Below are positions 26,806 through 35,480 of a stretch of DNA of 64,000 nt, piece after piece. The translations under genes and the position numbers were made by a program. The stretch covers positions 1,550,001 to 1,614,000 of the forward strand of contig NZ_FWFO01000001.1 in the NCBI RefSeq assembly GCF_900172225.1. The letters are read 5' to 3'. The stretch's first letter is position 1. Every line of letters begins with the position of its first letter. Under the pieces are notes generated by a model that was not told the DNA's origin, ran no database searches, and saw only the letters and a list, made by a program, of their open reading frames with translations. This DNA is from Falsiruegeria litorea R37 (GTDB lineage Bacteria; Pseudomonadota; Alphaproteobacteria; Rhodobacterales; Rhodobacteraceae).

Positions 26806-27849
26806 ATGAAGCATGAATCTGTGCAGAATTATTATGGCGAGGTGTTGCAGGCGAGTTCTGATCTGCAGACCAACGCGTGCTGCACGCCGGACGAGATGCC
26901 GGATCATCTGAAGAAGATCCTGTCGCAGGTTCATGACGAGGTTCTGACGCGGTACTATGGCTGCGGGCTGATCGCTCCGCTGGATCTGACCGGTATGCGC
27001 ATTCTGGATCTGGGTTGTGGCGCGGGACGCGACGTTTATGCGCTTTCGGCCATGGTGGGCGAGACGGGGCGCGTTGTCGGCGTGGACATGACACCGGCGC
27101 AGCTGGACGTGGCGCGCGCGCATCAGGACTATCACGCCGAGGTTTTTGGGCATTCCGCCAGCAATGTCGAGTTTCACCACGGGTTCATCGAAAAACTGGA
27201 TGAGCTGGACCTGGAGCCGGGGTCTTTCGACATCATCGTGTCCAACTGCGTGGTGAACCTGGCCACCGACAAGGGCGCGGTGCTGCGTGGAGCGCATCAT
27301 CTGCTCAAACCGGGTGGCGAGATGTATTTCTCGGACGTTTATGCCGACCGCCGGGTGCCGCAGGTTATGGCCGAGGATGAGGTGCTGTATGGCGAATGCC
27401 TGTCGGGGGCATTGTATTGGAACGACTTTCTGTCCATCGCCAAGGCATCCGGATTTGGCGATCCGCGTCTGGTGACACATCGCCCGCTGACCATTGAAAA
27501 CCCCGAGCTGGAGGCGCGGGTGGCGCCGCTGTCGTTCCTGTCGGCGACCTATCGTCTGTTCAAGCTGCCCGAGTTGGAACCGGCGTGTGAGGATTATGGT
27601 CAGGCTGTGATCTACAAGGGCTCGGTCGAGCATGCGCCGCATGCATTTGTGCTGGACGATCACCACGTGATCGAGACGGGCAAGGTGTTCCCGGTCTGTG
27701 GCAACACCTGGATGATGCTGAAAGACACGCGGTTTGCACGCCATTTCGAATTCGTCGGTTCGTTCGATACGCATTTTGGTATCTTTGAGGGCTGCGGTGG
27801 CGAAAGCCCCTTCAACCAGGAGGCCGGAACCACAATCAGCTGCTGTTGA
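26806..27849 (+). CDS. arsM: Arsenite S-adenosylmethyltransferase (ArsM-like)
   Basis: Methylates As(III) using SAM, turning arsenite into methylated species. The 347-residue length fits the ArsM group. The SAM-binding motif LDLGCGAGRD (67-76) is clear, and the three cysteine positions that bind arsenic in characterised ArsM enzymes appear in their typical surroundings: TNACC (C25/C26), SNCVVNL (C148) and YGECLSGAL (C198). The C-terminus carries GCGG and a final CC pair. The arsenosugar-type ArsM group is a possible closer fit. An AAGGAAAGG ribosome-binding site precedes the ATG. No ArsR, ArsC or pump gene is nearby; the next gene is an ABC ATPase. Confidence 0.85.
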   Translation: MKHESVQNYYGEVLQASSDLQTNACCTPDEMPDHLKKILSQVHDEVLTRYYGCGLIAPLDLTGMRILDLGCGAGRDVYALSAMVGETGRVVGVDMTPAQLDVARAHQDYHAEVFGHSASNVEFHHGFIEKLDELDLEPGSFDIIVSNCVVNLATDKGAVLRGAHHLLKPGGEMYFSDVYADRRVPQVMAEDEVLYGECLSGALYWNDFLSIAKASGFGDPRLVTHRPLTIENPELEARVAPLSFLSATYRLFKLPELEPACEDYGQAVIYKGSVEHAPHAFVLDDHHVIETGKVFPVCGNTWMMLKDTRFARHFEFVGSFDTHFGIFEGCGGESPFNQEAGTTISCC

Positions 27850-27877
27850 CGCCATGCGGCCCTCTCTTGCGTAAGGA

Positions 27878-27900
27878 GGGACGGGTTGCTATCCCGTCCC
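27878..27900 (+). terminator. Hairpin between arsM and ABC ATPase gene
   Basis: GGGACGGG (27878-27885) and CCCGTCCC (27893-27900) form a perfect 8-base stem with a 7-base loop. No T-run follows, so it may be a weak terminator, an RNA-stabilising end or an attenuator before the TTG start at 27942. Confidence 0.4.
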
Positions 27901-27941
27901 AAGCCCGATGAAAGTGGTCGGGAAAGGCGAAGAGGCTTGTT

Positions 27942-29042
27942 TTGAACGCTGAACCCCAGGCACAGCTGCGCCCGACCCCTCGGTTGGAGATCCGCAACAT
28001 GATGCGTCAGTTTGACGGGCGCGCGGTGGTCGATGATGTATCCCTGTCGATTCAGGCGGGGCAGGTGACTTGCCTGCTGGGGCCGTCGGGCTGCGGCAAG
28101 TCCACGACGCTGCGGATGATTGCAGGCGTCGAGATGCAGGATTCGGGCGAGATCTATGTCGACGGCAAGCTGATCTGTGACACGGTGTTCCGAGTGCCGC
28201 CCGAACGCCGCGAGATCGGGCTGATGTTTCAGGACTTTGCCCTGTTCCCTCACTTGAGCGTGGCCGACAACGTGGCCTTTGGTCTGAAAGGGCCGAAAGC
28301 CGAGAAACGCGCACGGGTCGAAGAGCTGCTGCGCAAGGTCGATCTGATCCGCTACATTGACGAGTTTCCGCATCAGCTGTCCGGCGGAGAGCAGCAGCGC
28401 GTGGCGCTGGCGCGTGCTTTGGCACCGCGGCCCCGGATCATGTTGATGGACGAACCGTTCTCGGGCCTCGACAACCGGCTGCGTGACGGCATCCGGGATG
28501 AGACGCTGGCGCTGCTCAAGGAAGAAGACACAGCTGTTCTGCTGGTCACCCATGAGCCGGAAGAGGCGATGCGGATGGCCGATGAGATCGCGCTGATGCG
28601 CGGGGGCAAGATCGTGCAACGCGGTGCTCCATATAATGTCTACACCCGTCCGGTGGACAAGGCTGCGGTCGCATTTTTCAGTGACATCAATGTTTTAGGG
28701 GCCAGAGTTGAAGGAGCGTTGGCGGATACCCCCTTTGGCCAGTTTCTGGCGCCCGGGGTGCCGGATGGCACGGATGTCGACATCGTCTTTCGTCCGCAGC
28801 ACGTGAAGCTGGATTTCGACCGGGGCGGCAAAGGACCTTTGCCGACGCCGGCGGCCGGGGTGGCTGCACGGGGTGTGGTCGAACGTGCGCGGTTTTTGGG
28901 CAATGAGAGCCTGGTTGAGTTTCGGATGGACTTCGACGGTTCGATTTTGCGGGCAACGGTGCCCAATGTCTTCGTGCCAGAAACGGGGCGCGTCATGTGG
29001 CTGACCGTGCGCCGGGACCGGTGCTTTGTTTTTCCTGCGTGA
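27942..29042 (+). CDS. ABC transporter ATP-binding protein, FbpC/PotA type
   Basis: ATPase of an import-type ABC system (366 residues). Walker A GPSGCGKST (47-55), Q-loop MFQDF (95-99), signature LSGGEQQ (146-152), Walker B IMLMDEP (166-172) and H-loop VTHEPEE are complete. A C-terminal TOBE-like region (about residues 250-366) includes DIVFRPQHVKL, as in iron(III), polyamine and similar importers. The start is a TTG with AGAGG 6 bases upstream; the next ATG would remove the first beta strand. No permease or binding protein lies beside it, so the substrate is open. Confidence 0.85.
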   Translation: MNAEPQAQLRPTPRLEIRNMMRQFDGRAVVDDVSLSIQAGQVTCLLGPSGCGKSTTLRMIAGVEMQDSGEIYVDGKLICDTVFRVPPERREIGLMFQDFALFPHLSVADNVAFGLKGPKAEKRARVEELLRKVDLIRYIDEFPHQLSGGEQQRVALARALAPRPRIMLMDEPFSGLDNRLRDGIRDETLALLKEEDTAVLLVTHEPEEAMRMADEIALMRGGKIVQRGAPYNVYTRPVDKAAVAFFSDINVLGARVEGALADTPFGQFLAPGVPDGTDVDIVFRPQHVKLDFDRGGKGPLPTPAAGVAARGVVERARFLGNESLVEFRMDFDGSILRATVPNVFVPETGRVMWLTVRRDRCFVFPA

Positions 29043-29078
29043 GACGCGTGTGAACTATCGCTGAGGGGGATGGGGGCG

Positions 29079-29125
29079 CCGATTTCTTTGAAAGAAATCG
29101 GACCGAAAACTTTTGAAGTTTTCGG
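29079..29125. repeat. Two adjacent 23-base perfect palindromes
   Basis: CCGATTTCTTT and AAAGAAATCGG pair around one base (29079-29101). One base later CCGAAAACTT and AAGTTTTCGG pair around TTG (29103-29125). They follow the ABC ATPase stop by 36 bases and lack a following T-run. They may end transcription in both directions or belong to a dispersed intergenic repeat. Confidence 0.75.
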
Positions 29126-29272
29126 GGTCCCGCCTGGCCGAGAGGTCAACCTGTGGCGAATTCATCGTAGGTTAAGCTTAATGTCTTGACCTGGTTCTCA
29201 TGTGCTTGCCCGTGCCAAACCGCGCGTCTATCAAGGGCAAAATCAGCAAAAACCAGATGGGGCGGCGGTTTC

Positions 29273-30055
29273 ATGCGCATTCTTTTGACAAACGACGACG
29301 GCATAAACGCGCCTGGATTGGCCGCGTTGGAAGAAATCGCGGCAGAGCTGGCAGGACCGGAGGGCGAGGTCTGGGTCGTGGCCCCGGCATTCGAGCAATC
29401 CGGCGTTGGCCATTGCATCAGCTACACCCATCCGATGCTGATCGCCAAGATGGGCGAGCGGCGCTTTGCGACCGAAGGCAGCCCCGCTGATTGCGTGCTT
29501 GCGGCCTTGCATCACGTGATGAAAGATGCGCGTCCTGACCTGGTCTTGTCGGGGGTGAACCGGGGCAATAACTCGGCCGAGAACGCGCTTTATTCCGGCA
29601 CGTTGGGCGGCGCGATGGAGGCTGCTTTGCAAGGGCTGCCTGCGATTGCCATGTCGCAATATTACGGCCCGCAGAATTATGGCATCGACGAGCCGTTCGA
29701 AGTCGCGCGCGCGCATGGCGCCGATGTCATCCGCAAGATCCTGGCCAAGACGCCCGCTCAAGATCAGGACTATCGCTTGTTCTATAACGTCAACCTGCCG
29801 CCCGTCCGTGTGGGGGATGTCAAGGGCATCCGCGTGGTGCCGCAGGGGTTCCGGCGTGGGTCCTGTTTCAGCGTCGAGCCGCATAACTCCCCCTCTGGTA
29901 AGCAATTTTTGTGGATCAAGGGCGGCAATCAGCAGGTGATGACCGCACCCGGGACGGATGCGGCAGCGAACCTCGAAGGGTATATTTCGGTCACGCCGAT
30001 GCGGGCGGATCTGACCGCGCATGACGCGATGGAGGCCTTGGCGGACATCGAATGA
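29273..30055 (+). CDS. surE: 5'-nucleotidase SurE
   Basis: Divalent-metal phosphatase acting on nucleoside 5'- and 3'-monophosphates; a survival protein. The 260-residue protein starts with the metal-binding [15 protein letters not shown] (D8, D9) and keeps [11 protein letters not shown] near 38, SGVNRGNN near 91-98 and [13 protein letters not shown] near 105. The ATG at 29273 is the family start; the open frame upstream is unlike SurE. Its stop overlaps the pcm start by ATGA, so the two are translationally coupled, as in the common surE-pcm-nlpD order. Confidence 0.97.
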   Translation: MRILLTNDDGINAPGLAALEEIAAELAGPEGEVWVVAPAFEQSGVGHCISYTHPMLIAKMGERRFATEGSPADCVLAALHHVMKDARPDLVLSGVNRGNNSAENALYSGTLGGAMEAALQGLPAIAMSQYYGPQNYGIDEPFEVARAHGADVIRKILAKTPAQDQDYRLFYNVNLPPVRVGDVKGIRVVPQGFRRGSCFSVEPHNSPSGKQFLWIKGGNQQVMTAPGTDAAANLEGYISVTPMRADLTAHDAMEALADIE

Positions 30056-30699
30056 GCGGGCCTGACGCACAAACCAAGATGCAGTTTCTGTTTGCTCTGC
30101 GCTCCAAGGGGGTGACGGATGCGCGGGTGCTGAACGCGATGGAAGAGATCGATCGCGGTCCGTTTGTGCGCGGCATTTTTGCTGACCGCGCCTATGAGGA
30201 CATGCCGTTGCCGATTGCCTGTGGACAGACGATCAGCCAGCCTTCGGTCGTGGGGATCATGACGCAGGCCTTGCAGGTCAACCCGCGCGACAAGGTGCTC
30301 GAGGTGGGGACCGGGTCGGGCTATCAGGCGGCGATCCTCAGCAAGCTGGCGCGGCGGGTCTATACGGTTGAACGCCACGCGCGGCTGGTGCGCGAGGCAC
30401 AGGAGATTTTTCAGGCGCTGCAGTTGGTGAATATCACCACAATGACCGCCGACGGCTCGTTCGGATTGCCCGATCAGGCGCCTTTTGACCGTATCATTGT
30501 GACGGCGGCAGCCGAGGATCCGCCGGGGCCGCTCTTGGCGCAGTTGAAAATCGGCGGTATCATGGTGGTGCCGGTGGGCCAGTCCGACGCGGTGCAGACC
30601 CTGATCCGGGTGCGGCGCAGCGAAAGCGGGTTCGACTATGATGAAATCCGGCCCGTCCGCTTTGTCCCTTTGCTTGAGGGGTTGGGCAAGGACGGTTAA
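30052..30699 (+). CDS. pcm: Protein-L-isoaspartate O-methyltransferase
   Basis: Repairs damaged isoaspartyl residues by SAM-dependent methylation. The 215-residue protein has the family stretch [15 protein letters not shown] near residues 58-72, including the active-site Ser of TISQP, and the SAM motif [13 protein letters not shown] near 83-95, followed by [10 protein letters not shown]. Length is typical. It overlaps surE by 4 bases and precedes the NlpD-like gene. Confidence 0.97.
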   Translation: MSGPDAQTKMQFLFALRSKGVTDARVLNAMEEIDRGPFVRGIFADRAYEDMPLPIACGQTISQPSVVGIMTQALQVNPRDKVLEVGTGSGYQAAILSKLARRVYTVERHARLVREAQEIFQALQLVNITTMTADGSFGLPDQAPFDRIIVTAAAEDPPGPLLAQLKIGGIMVVPVGQSDAVQTLIRVRRSESGFDYDEIRPVRFVPLLEGLGKDG

Positions 30700-30768
30700 A
30701 GACCTATTTGAGTTGCGATGATCGCCAAGCCTCCGGTCAACAGGGGGCGCGTGTTTGAGGATAGCGAG

Positions 30769-31947
30769 ATGATTTGTTCCACCCGGAAATTGCCGACCCG
30801 GCTGCTTATGGCTGGTGCCGTGGTTGCATTGGTCGCGGGCTGCGAAGGCCCGCTGGATTATGACCTGCGCGGTCAGATCGGTGCTTTCAACACGACGGAA
30901 GCCGCACAATCGGTCAAAACTGCGCCTCGGCCCAAGCCGGACGAACGCGGCGTGATATCCTATCCCAACTATCAGGTGGCCGTTGCGCGTTCGGGCGACA
31001 GTGTGGCCGAGTTGTCGAACCGCATCGGCTTGCCTGCCGGCGAGGTCGCACGGTTCAACGGGTTGAACCCTGACACGCCCCTGCGCAAGGGCGAAGTTCT
31101 GGCGTTACCGTCTCGGGTGGCGGAAAGCAGCTCGGGCGGATCGGTGGATATTGCGGCCTTGGCAGGCAGTGCGATTGATCAGGCGCCGGATACGACGCCG
31201 GTTGAAACCACCACCTTGGCGCCTGCAAGTTCGTCGAAACCTGCTGCCAAGCCCACGGGGCCAGAACCTGTACGACATAAGGTGGCGCGCGGCGAGACTG
31301 CCTATACCGTGTCGCGGCTGTATCAGGTGCCGGTCAAGGCGCTGGCCGAGTGGAACGGGTTGGGTTCGGACTTCGCTGTGCGTGAAGGTCAGTATCTGAT
31401 CATCCCGGTCAAGGACCAGTCTGCGCCAAGTGGCGCTGCGGCAGCGGCGGCCAGTGCGGCGGCGGTAACCAAACCGGGTTCGGGCAGTCCGACACCCACT
31501 CCGCCGAGCGCGACAACGGCGCTGCCGGACGAGAAGGTGGCGGTCAAGACACCCGAACCTGAGGCAGTGGAGGTGGCAAAGCCAACTCAGGCCAGCGGGG
31601 CTGCGATGACGATGCCGGTCAGCGGCAAGATCATCCGCCCCTACAAGAAGGGTAAGAACGACGGGATCGATATTGCGGCCGCAGCTGGATCGGCCGTTGT
31701 CGCCGCCGACAAAGGCACCGTGGCGGCGATCACGGCGGATGCTGACCAAGTGCCGATCATCGTGGTGCGGCACAAGGACAACCTGCTGACGGTCTATGCA
31801 AATGTCGAAAACATCGAAGTCAACAAAGGCGACCGTGTGAAGCGCGGGCAAAAGTTGGCGCAGCTGCGGTCCGGTGACAACGCCTATGTGCATTTCGAGG
31901 TGCGCAAAGGCTTCGACAGCGTCGATCCCACGCCCTACCTGCAATAA
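30769..31947 (+). CDS. nlpD: LysM/M23 lipoprotein, NlpD-like amidase activator
   Basis: A 392-residue envelope lipoprotein. The signal peptide ends in a lipobox with C25 (ALVAGC). Two LysM domains follow (about residues 60-110 with VAVARSGDSVAELSNRIG, and 170-220 with HKVARGETAYTVSRLYQVP), a Pro/Ala/Thr-rich linker, and a C-terminal M23-type domain (about 285-392). The M23 metal ligands look altered: the usual HxGxD position reads KNDGID and the usual HxH reads YVHFEVR. This fits NlpD/EnvC-type proteins, which activate amidases instead of cutting the wall themselves. The ATG at 30769 gives a sound lipoprotein signal; an earlier start at 30718 is possible. Confidence 0.88.
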   Translation: MICSTRKLPTRLLMAGAVVALVAGCEGPLDYDLRGQIGAFNTTEAAQSVKTAPRPKPDERGVISYPNYQVAVARSGDSVAELSNRIGLPAGEVARFNGLNPDTPLRKGEVLALPSRVAESSSGGSVDIAALAGSAIDQAPDTTPVETTTLAPASSSKPAAKPTGPEPVRHKVARGETAYTVSRLYQVPVKALAEWNGLGSDFAVREGQYLIIPVKDQSAPSGAAAAAASAAAVTKPGSGSPTPTPPSATTALPDEKVAVKTPEPEAVEVAKPTQASGAAMTMPVSGKIIRPYKKGKNDGIDIAAAAGSAVVAADKGTVAAITADADQVPIIVVRHKDNLLTVYANVENIEVNKGDRVKRGQKLAQLRSGDNAYVHFEVRKGFDSVDPTPYLQ

Positions 31948-31967
31948 AGTGTTTGCGGGCGAAGGGG

Positions 31968-32173
31968 CTCCCGCGCCCGCGCAGACCTGACTGCGTCAGC
32001 TCCGCGAGCGGCCTTGGGCCGGGCCTCGCTGCGCTCGGCGGTTGGCGCCTTGTTGCACCCGTGGGGATTGGGCAAGGCGTCTTGTCTTGCCGTACCCGCG
32101 CCGAGCCGAAGGCGAGGCGCCCGGCCCAACGGGAGGAGGTTTTTCGTCAGAAAAATTGACGACGGGCGGGAGC
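31968..32173. repeat. Palindromic dispersed element, long copy
   Basis: A 206-base element. Its left arm (31968-32024, with CTGACTGCGTCAGC and GGCCTTGGGCCGGGC) and right arm (32119-32173, with GCCCGGCCCAAC and GACGACGGGCGGGAGC) match the element at 21470-21598 in inverted orientation. Between the arms lie about 95 bases not present in the short copy. The TTGGGCCGGGC arms pair with each other, so the whole folds into a long hairpin. It lies just after nlpD and before the stop of the WYL gene. Confidence 0.8.
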
Positions 32174-32200
32174 GCCCCCGTCGTTTCGCCCGGCATCTGC

Positions 32201-32866
32201 TTACGGCACGTAGTCTTCCAGCCGTTTGCCGAGCTCATCGACAAAGAGCTCGGGCAGGGGGGTGACCTCTTCGATGAGATCCACGCGGAAGACGCGGAAA
32301 TCGTCGCGGGTTTCGCACCAGGCTGTCAGCGTCCACACCCGGCCCCAGTATTCCATGTGCAAAGGGCGCACCACACGGTTGGTCATCGTGCCATCGATTC
32401 GGCGATACTTGAGTGCCAGTTTCTGGCGGGATTTGATCGCTGCGCGCAGTGGGGCCATATGGGTAAAGCCGCGCGCCGCATCGGCAAAGGGGTAGACCGC
32501 AAACTTCCAAGCGTCCGCCTCGGCCACCGTCTGTGTGGGCAGCACCGCGTCGATCTTGTCGACCAGCGACTGCGCCGCTGCCTTGAGCCCCGGATCGGCG
32601 GCCTCAGACACGATGGCCATGCCAAGGTTCAGGGCCTCAAGTTCTTCGGTGGTCAGCGTCAGGGGGGGCAGGGTGATCGCCTCGCGCACCATGTAACCTA
32701 CGCCGCGCTCGCCTTCGACCGGCACGCCCGAGGCCACCAGCGTGTCCATGTCGCGATAGATCGTGCGCACCGACACCTCTAGCTGGTCGGCGATGTCCTG
32801 CGCGCGGTGCAGTTTGCCGTCGCGCAGGATCTGGATGATGTCAAAAAGGCGGTCGGTGCGGCGCAT
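32201..32866 (-). CDS. HTH/WYL transcriptional regulator, YafY type
   Basis: A 221-residue DNA-binding regulator. The N-terminal HTH_11-like wing (MRRTDRLFDIIQILRDGKLH, ADQLEVSVRTIYRDMDTLVA, residues 1-45) is followed by a WYL domain (about 130-210) with YWGRVWTLTAWCETRDDFR and FRVDLIEEV. WYL domains sense small ligands or nucleic acids. The gene starts 33 bases after the stop of the small monooxygenase-like gene on the same strand, so the pair is likely one unit, under the inverted repeat at 33259-33282. Confidence 0.9.
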   Translation of the reverse strand: MRRTDRLFDIIQILRDGKLHRAQDIADQLEVSVRTIYRDMDTLVASGVPVEGERGVGYMVREAITLPPLTLTTEELEALNLGMAIVSEAADPGLKAAAQSLVDKIDAVLPTQTVAEADAWKFAVYPFADAARGFTHMAPLRAAIKSRQKLALKYRRIDGTMTNRVVRPLHMEYWGRVWTLTAWCETRDDFRVFRVDLIEEVTPLPELFVDELGKRLEDYVP

Positions 32867-32899
32867 GGCTTTACCCTTGCCGCGCCGGACCTATGCCGG

Positions 32900-33208
32900 T
32901 CAAGCGGCCATCATCTGCCAATGCACCTCTTCGTGGCGCATCTCAGCGCTGCCTGGTGCAATCGCGGCCATCAATGCGGGTGCAAAATCTTGGCTCGGGA
33001 AGGAGGCCGCCACCCTCTGCGCGGTCTCCATGTCCTGCCAGATCACATAATCGGTCCAGCGTCCGTCCATGCCTTTGCTCAGCTGACGGTGCAGAAAGCC
33101 GGGTGTGGCGCGCACAAACGCCTCGGACGCCTGGCTGAGGGCGACAAACTCGGCATCGCTGATACCAGCGGCAAGGGTGAAGGTGACGATTTCGGCGACT
33201 TGGGTCAT
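32900..33208 (-). CDS. Small ABM-like (dimeric alpha/beta barrel) protein
   Basis: A 102-residue protein with the alternating pattern of the antibiotic-biosynthesis-monooxygenase/stress-responsive dimeric alpha/beta barrel: VAEIVTFTLAAGISDAEF at the start, FVRATPGFLHRQLSKG, then WTDYVIWQDMETAQRVAASF. No cofactor motif is expected in this family; some members degrade heme or oxidise quinones, others have no known activity. It is the first gene of a two-gene unit with the WYL regulator. Confidence 0.78.
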   Translation of the reverse strand: MTQVAEIVTFTLAAGISDAEFVALSQASEAFVRATPGFLHRQLSKGMDGRWTDYVIWQDMETAQRVAASFPSQDFAPALMAAIAPGSAEMRHEEVHWQMMAA

Positions 33209-33258
33209 TTTGGATACTCCTATTGTTCGACCTTCGATGGGCTGGACCTATCGCAGGG

Positions 33259-33282
33259 CAACTGACATAAACCTGTCAGTTG
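33259..33282. promoter_or_regulatory. Operator candidate, 9-base inverted repeat
   Basis: CAACTGACA (33259-33267) and TGTCAGTTG (33274-33282) are perfect inverted arms with a 6-base spacer (TAAACC). The site is 51 bases upstream of the ABM-like gene start, on the promoter side of the ABM-WYL unit, and about 154 bases upstream of tatA. Autoregulation by the WYL protein is the simplest reading. Confidence 0.65.
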
Positions 33283-33435
33283 GGGTTGGCCGTTGGCGGA
33301 AATCTTCACTTTTGCCGGAGGAGGGCACGGATTCTGGACCGCTGCGCCTTTCCCTGGATCAAGGCGTCGCGCTAGACCTGAGCCCGAGATATTCCCCGCG
33401 CCAAAACGCGCGGACCCAAGTTGAGGAGACATCAC

Positions 33436-33651
33436 ATGTTGAACAATATCGGCCTTCCCGGCATCCTTCTGATCGCGGTTGTGGTTCTGGTCCTGTTTGG
33501 ACGCGGCAAAATCAGCTCGCTGATGGGCGAAGTGGGCAAAGGCATCACTTCGTTCAAGAAGGGCATCAACGAAGGCACCGCCGAGCTGGAGCAGGACGCG
33601 TCAGAAGAGGCCAAGGACGTCACCCCCGAAGCCGACAAAGACAAGGCCTAA
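33436..33651 (+). CDS. tatA: Twin-arginine translocase subunit TatA
   Basis: Pore-forming subunit of the Tat pathway, which exports folded proteins. The 71-residue protein has one N-terminal membrane helix ([22 protein letters not shown]), the FGRGK hinge, then an amphipathic helix ([17 protein letters not shown]) and an acidic tail. The ATG at 33436 has a GAGGAGA site upstream and is preferred over the earlier in-frame ATG at 33421. tatB follows 6 bases later. Confidence 0.96.
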   Translation: MLNNIGLPGILLIAVVVLVLFGRGKISSLMGEVGKGITSFKKGINEGTAELEQDASEEAKDVTPEADKDKA

Positions 33652-33657
33652 TCGCGC

Positions 33658-34122
33658 ATGTTCGATCTGGGCTGGACCGAGCTCTTGGTGATCGGCATCG
33701 TGGCGCTGATCGTTGTTGGCCCCAAGGATCTGCCGGTGCTCTTTCGCAATGTCGGCCGCTGGGTCGGTAAGGCCCGTGGCATGGCGCGCGAGTTTTCCAG
33801 CGCCATGAACGAGGCGGCCGATCAAGCCGGTGTCAATGACATCGCCAAGGGGATCAAGACTGCGTCGAATCCGATGGGTGCGGCGATGGACGGCGTCAAG
33901 GATGCGGCACGCGAGATGACATCGGCTATTGATCCCACCAAGTTCGACCCCGAAAGCGAGACCGGCAAGCTGGCGGCGGAACGGGCCGAAGCGGCGAAGA
34001 AGATCCAGGCCTCGACCGCGCGTGCTGCGGCTGAGCGCAAGGCGCGCGAGGCCGAAGAGGCGATGGCCAAGGCCGAGGCTGCCGAGGCGGCGCTTAATAC
34101 GGAAACAGAGACCAAAACATGA
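33658..34122 (+). CDS. tatB: Sec-independent translocase subunit TatB
   Basis: Part of the TatBC receptor for twin-arginine signal peptides. The 154-residue protein begins [26 protein letters not shown], which holds the membrane helix and the glutamate and GPKDLP hinge of TatB. An amphipathic helix and a long charged, Ala/Glu-rich tail follow (about residues 100-150). The tail overlaps the tatC start by ATGA. Confidence 0.95.
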   Translation: MFDLGWTELLVIGIVALIVVGPKDLPVLFRNVGRWVGKARGMAREFSSAMNEAADQAGVNDIAKGIKTASNPMGAAMDGVKDAAREMTSAIDPTKFDPESETGKLAAERAEAAKKIQASTARAAAERKAREAEEAMAKAEAAEAALNTETETKT

Positions 34123-34991
34123 GCCATACCGACGAGATCGACGACAGCTCTGCCCCGCTGATCGAACACCTGGCCGAGCTGCGCACGCGGCTCATCCACT
34201 GTGTGGTGGCATTCCTTGTCGGCATGGTGCTGTGTTTCACGGTCGCGACGCCGATCTTCAACTTTCTGACCGCGCCCCTATGCGAAGTGCTGAATGAACG
34301 CGGGCAGGATTGCGGGCTGATATTCATCTCGCCGCAAGAGGGCTTCTTTGTTGCCATCAAGGTCTCGCTGCTTGGCGGGTTCATGCTGGCGTTTCCCTAT
34401 ATCGGGATGCAGATGTGGCGCTTTGTGGCGCCGGGCCTGTACAAAAGCGAGAAGGGCGCGTTTCTGCCGTTCCTGGTTGCCTCGCCCTTCATGTTCATTC
34501 TGGGCGCGTCTTTTGCCTTCTACGTTGTCACGCCGCTGGCCTATGACTTCTTCCTGGGCTTCCAACAATTTGGCGCCGAGGGCGAGGCCGTGACAGATAC
34601 GGCAACAGCCGCGCCGCTGAGCGTGGTGTTCCAGGGCTCGGCCCAGGAATACCTGAACCTGACCATCAAGTTCATCGTGGCCTTTGGCATGTGTTTCCAG
34701 CTGCCGGTTCTGCTGACGCTGATGGGCAAGGCCGGGCTGGTGAGCGCCGAGGGTCTGGGCAACGTGCGTAAATATGCGGTTGTGGCCATTCTCGTGCTGG
34801 CCGCGCTGGTAACACCGCCGGATGTGATCACGCAGGTTATCCTGTTTGTCGTTGTCTATGGCCTTTATGAGGTGTCGATCTTCCTGGTTGGACGCGTCGA
34901 GAAAAAGCGCGAGGAACAGCTGCGCGCCGATGGCTACTATGACGACGAGATGGACGAGGATCTGGCCGAACACAGCGACGATCTGAAGTAA
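34119..34991 (+). CDS. tatC: Sec-independent translocase subunit TatC
   Basis: Multispanning receptor of the Tat pathway, 290 residues. It begins with the family segment [16 protein letters not shown] (residues 12-27) and has six hydrophobic helices, with [11 protein letters not shown]-like periplasmic text near 65-75 and the [16 protein letters not shown] loop near 97-112. The acidic C-terminal tail ([16 protein letters not shown]) is usual in rhodobacterales. A terminator follows. Confidence 0.97.
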   Translation: MSHTDEIDDSSAPLIEHLAELRTRLIHCVVAFLVGMVLCFTVATPIFNFLTAPLCEVLNERGQDCGLIFISPQEGFFVAIKVSLLGGFMLAFPYIGMQMWRFVAPGLYKSEKGAFLPFLVASPFMFILGASFAFYVVTPLAYDFFLGFQQFGAEGEAVTDTATAAPLSVVFQGSAQEYLNLTIKFIVAFGMCFQLPVLLTLMGKAGLVSAEGLGNVRKYAVVAILVLAALVTPPDVITQVILFVVVYGLYEVSIFLVGRVEKKREEQLRADGYYDDEMDEDLAEHSDDLK

Positions 34992-35020
34992 GCCACGCCT
35001 ATTCGCGGAAAAACAGTGGA

Positions 35021-35055
35021 GCACCCTCGCCGGAACTGGCGGGGGTGTTTTCATG
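35021..35055 (+). terminator. Terminator after tatC
   Basis: GCACCCTCGCC (35021-35031) pairs with GGCGGGGGTGT (about 35038-35048) with G-T pairs allowed, followed by TTTTC. It ends the tatABC unit. Confidence 0.75.
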
Positions 35056-35480
35056 TGAGTGTCAGGTTCAGGGGGGCGGACGCCGGCTCTGACAAATTTA
35101 TGGTGTGCCGGTGGGACCATTTTGGACGTTCCCCAAAAAAAGGTGTCGAGCGGCAGCATTGAGCCCACCCCAACATCAGGCGCAATCCGGGCATCGCCCT
35201 CTTGGGGGAGGTCGGGCGATGCTCGGACTGCGCCGGGCGGTTGTGGTCAGGGTTGGTGGATCGCGAGACTTGCAGGTCGGTTAAGTTCTGCACAAGTGCC
35301 CTTTCTGTCGTTGCCGCTAAGACCCGCCCTCCGGTTGTTACCAAATTCTACGGCCAAGCTCGGGCCTGTTTGGTGTCAAAGCGGACAGTGACGCGTTGCC
35401 GTTCGGCCCCACTTGCGCAATGAATGGGCGCAACGGTGGGTGCCTGTGGCGCCTGTCCCCCCCTATCATCTGGAGAGCCC
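35056..35480. other. 425-base stretch with no supported gene
   Basis: Two frames (about 97 codons minus, about 110 plus) cross this stretch but have no ribosome-binding site and no protein-like composition. I see no tRNA or strong repeat. It probably contains the pepT promoter. It may be a decayed gene or a repeat, which I cannot settle by eye. Confidence 0.45.

Noticed and set aside
35051-35391. Overlapping frames on both strands after tatC
   Set aside because: Neither has a start signal or recognisable protein text; both overlap the terminator region.
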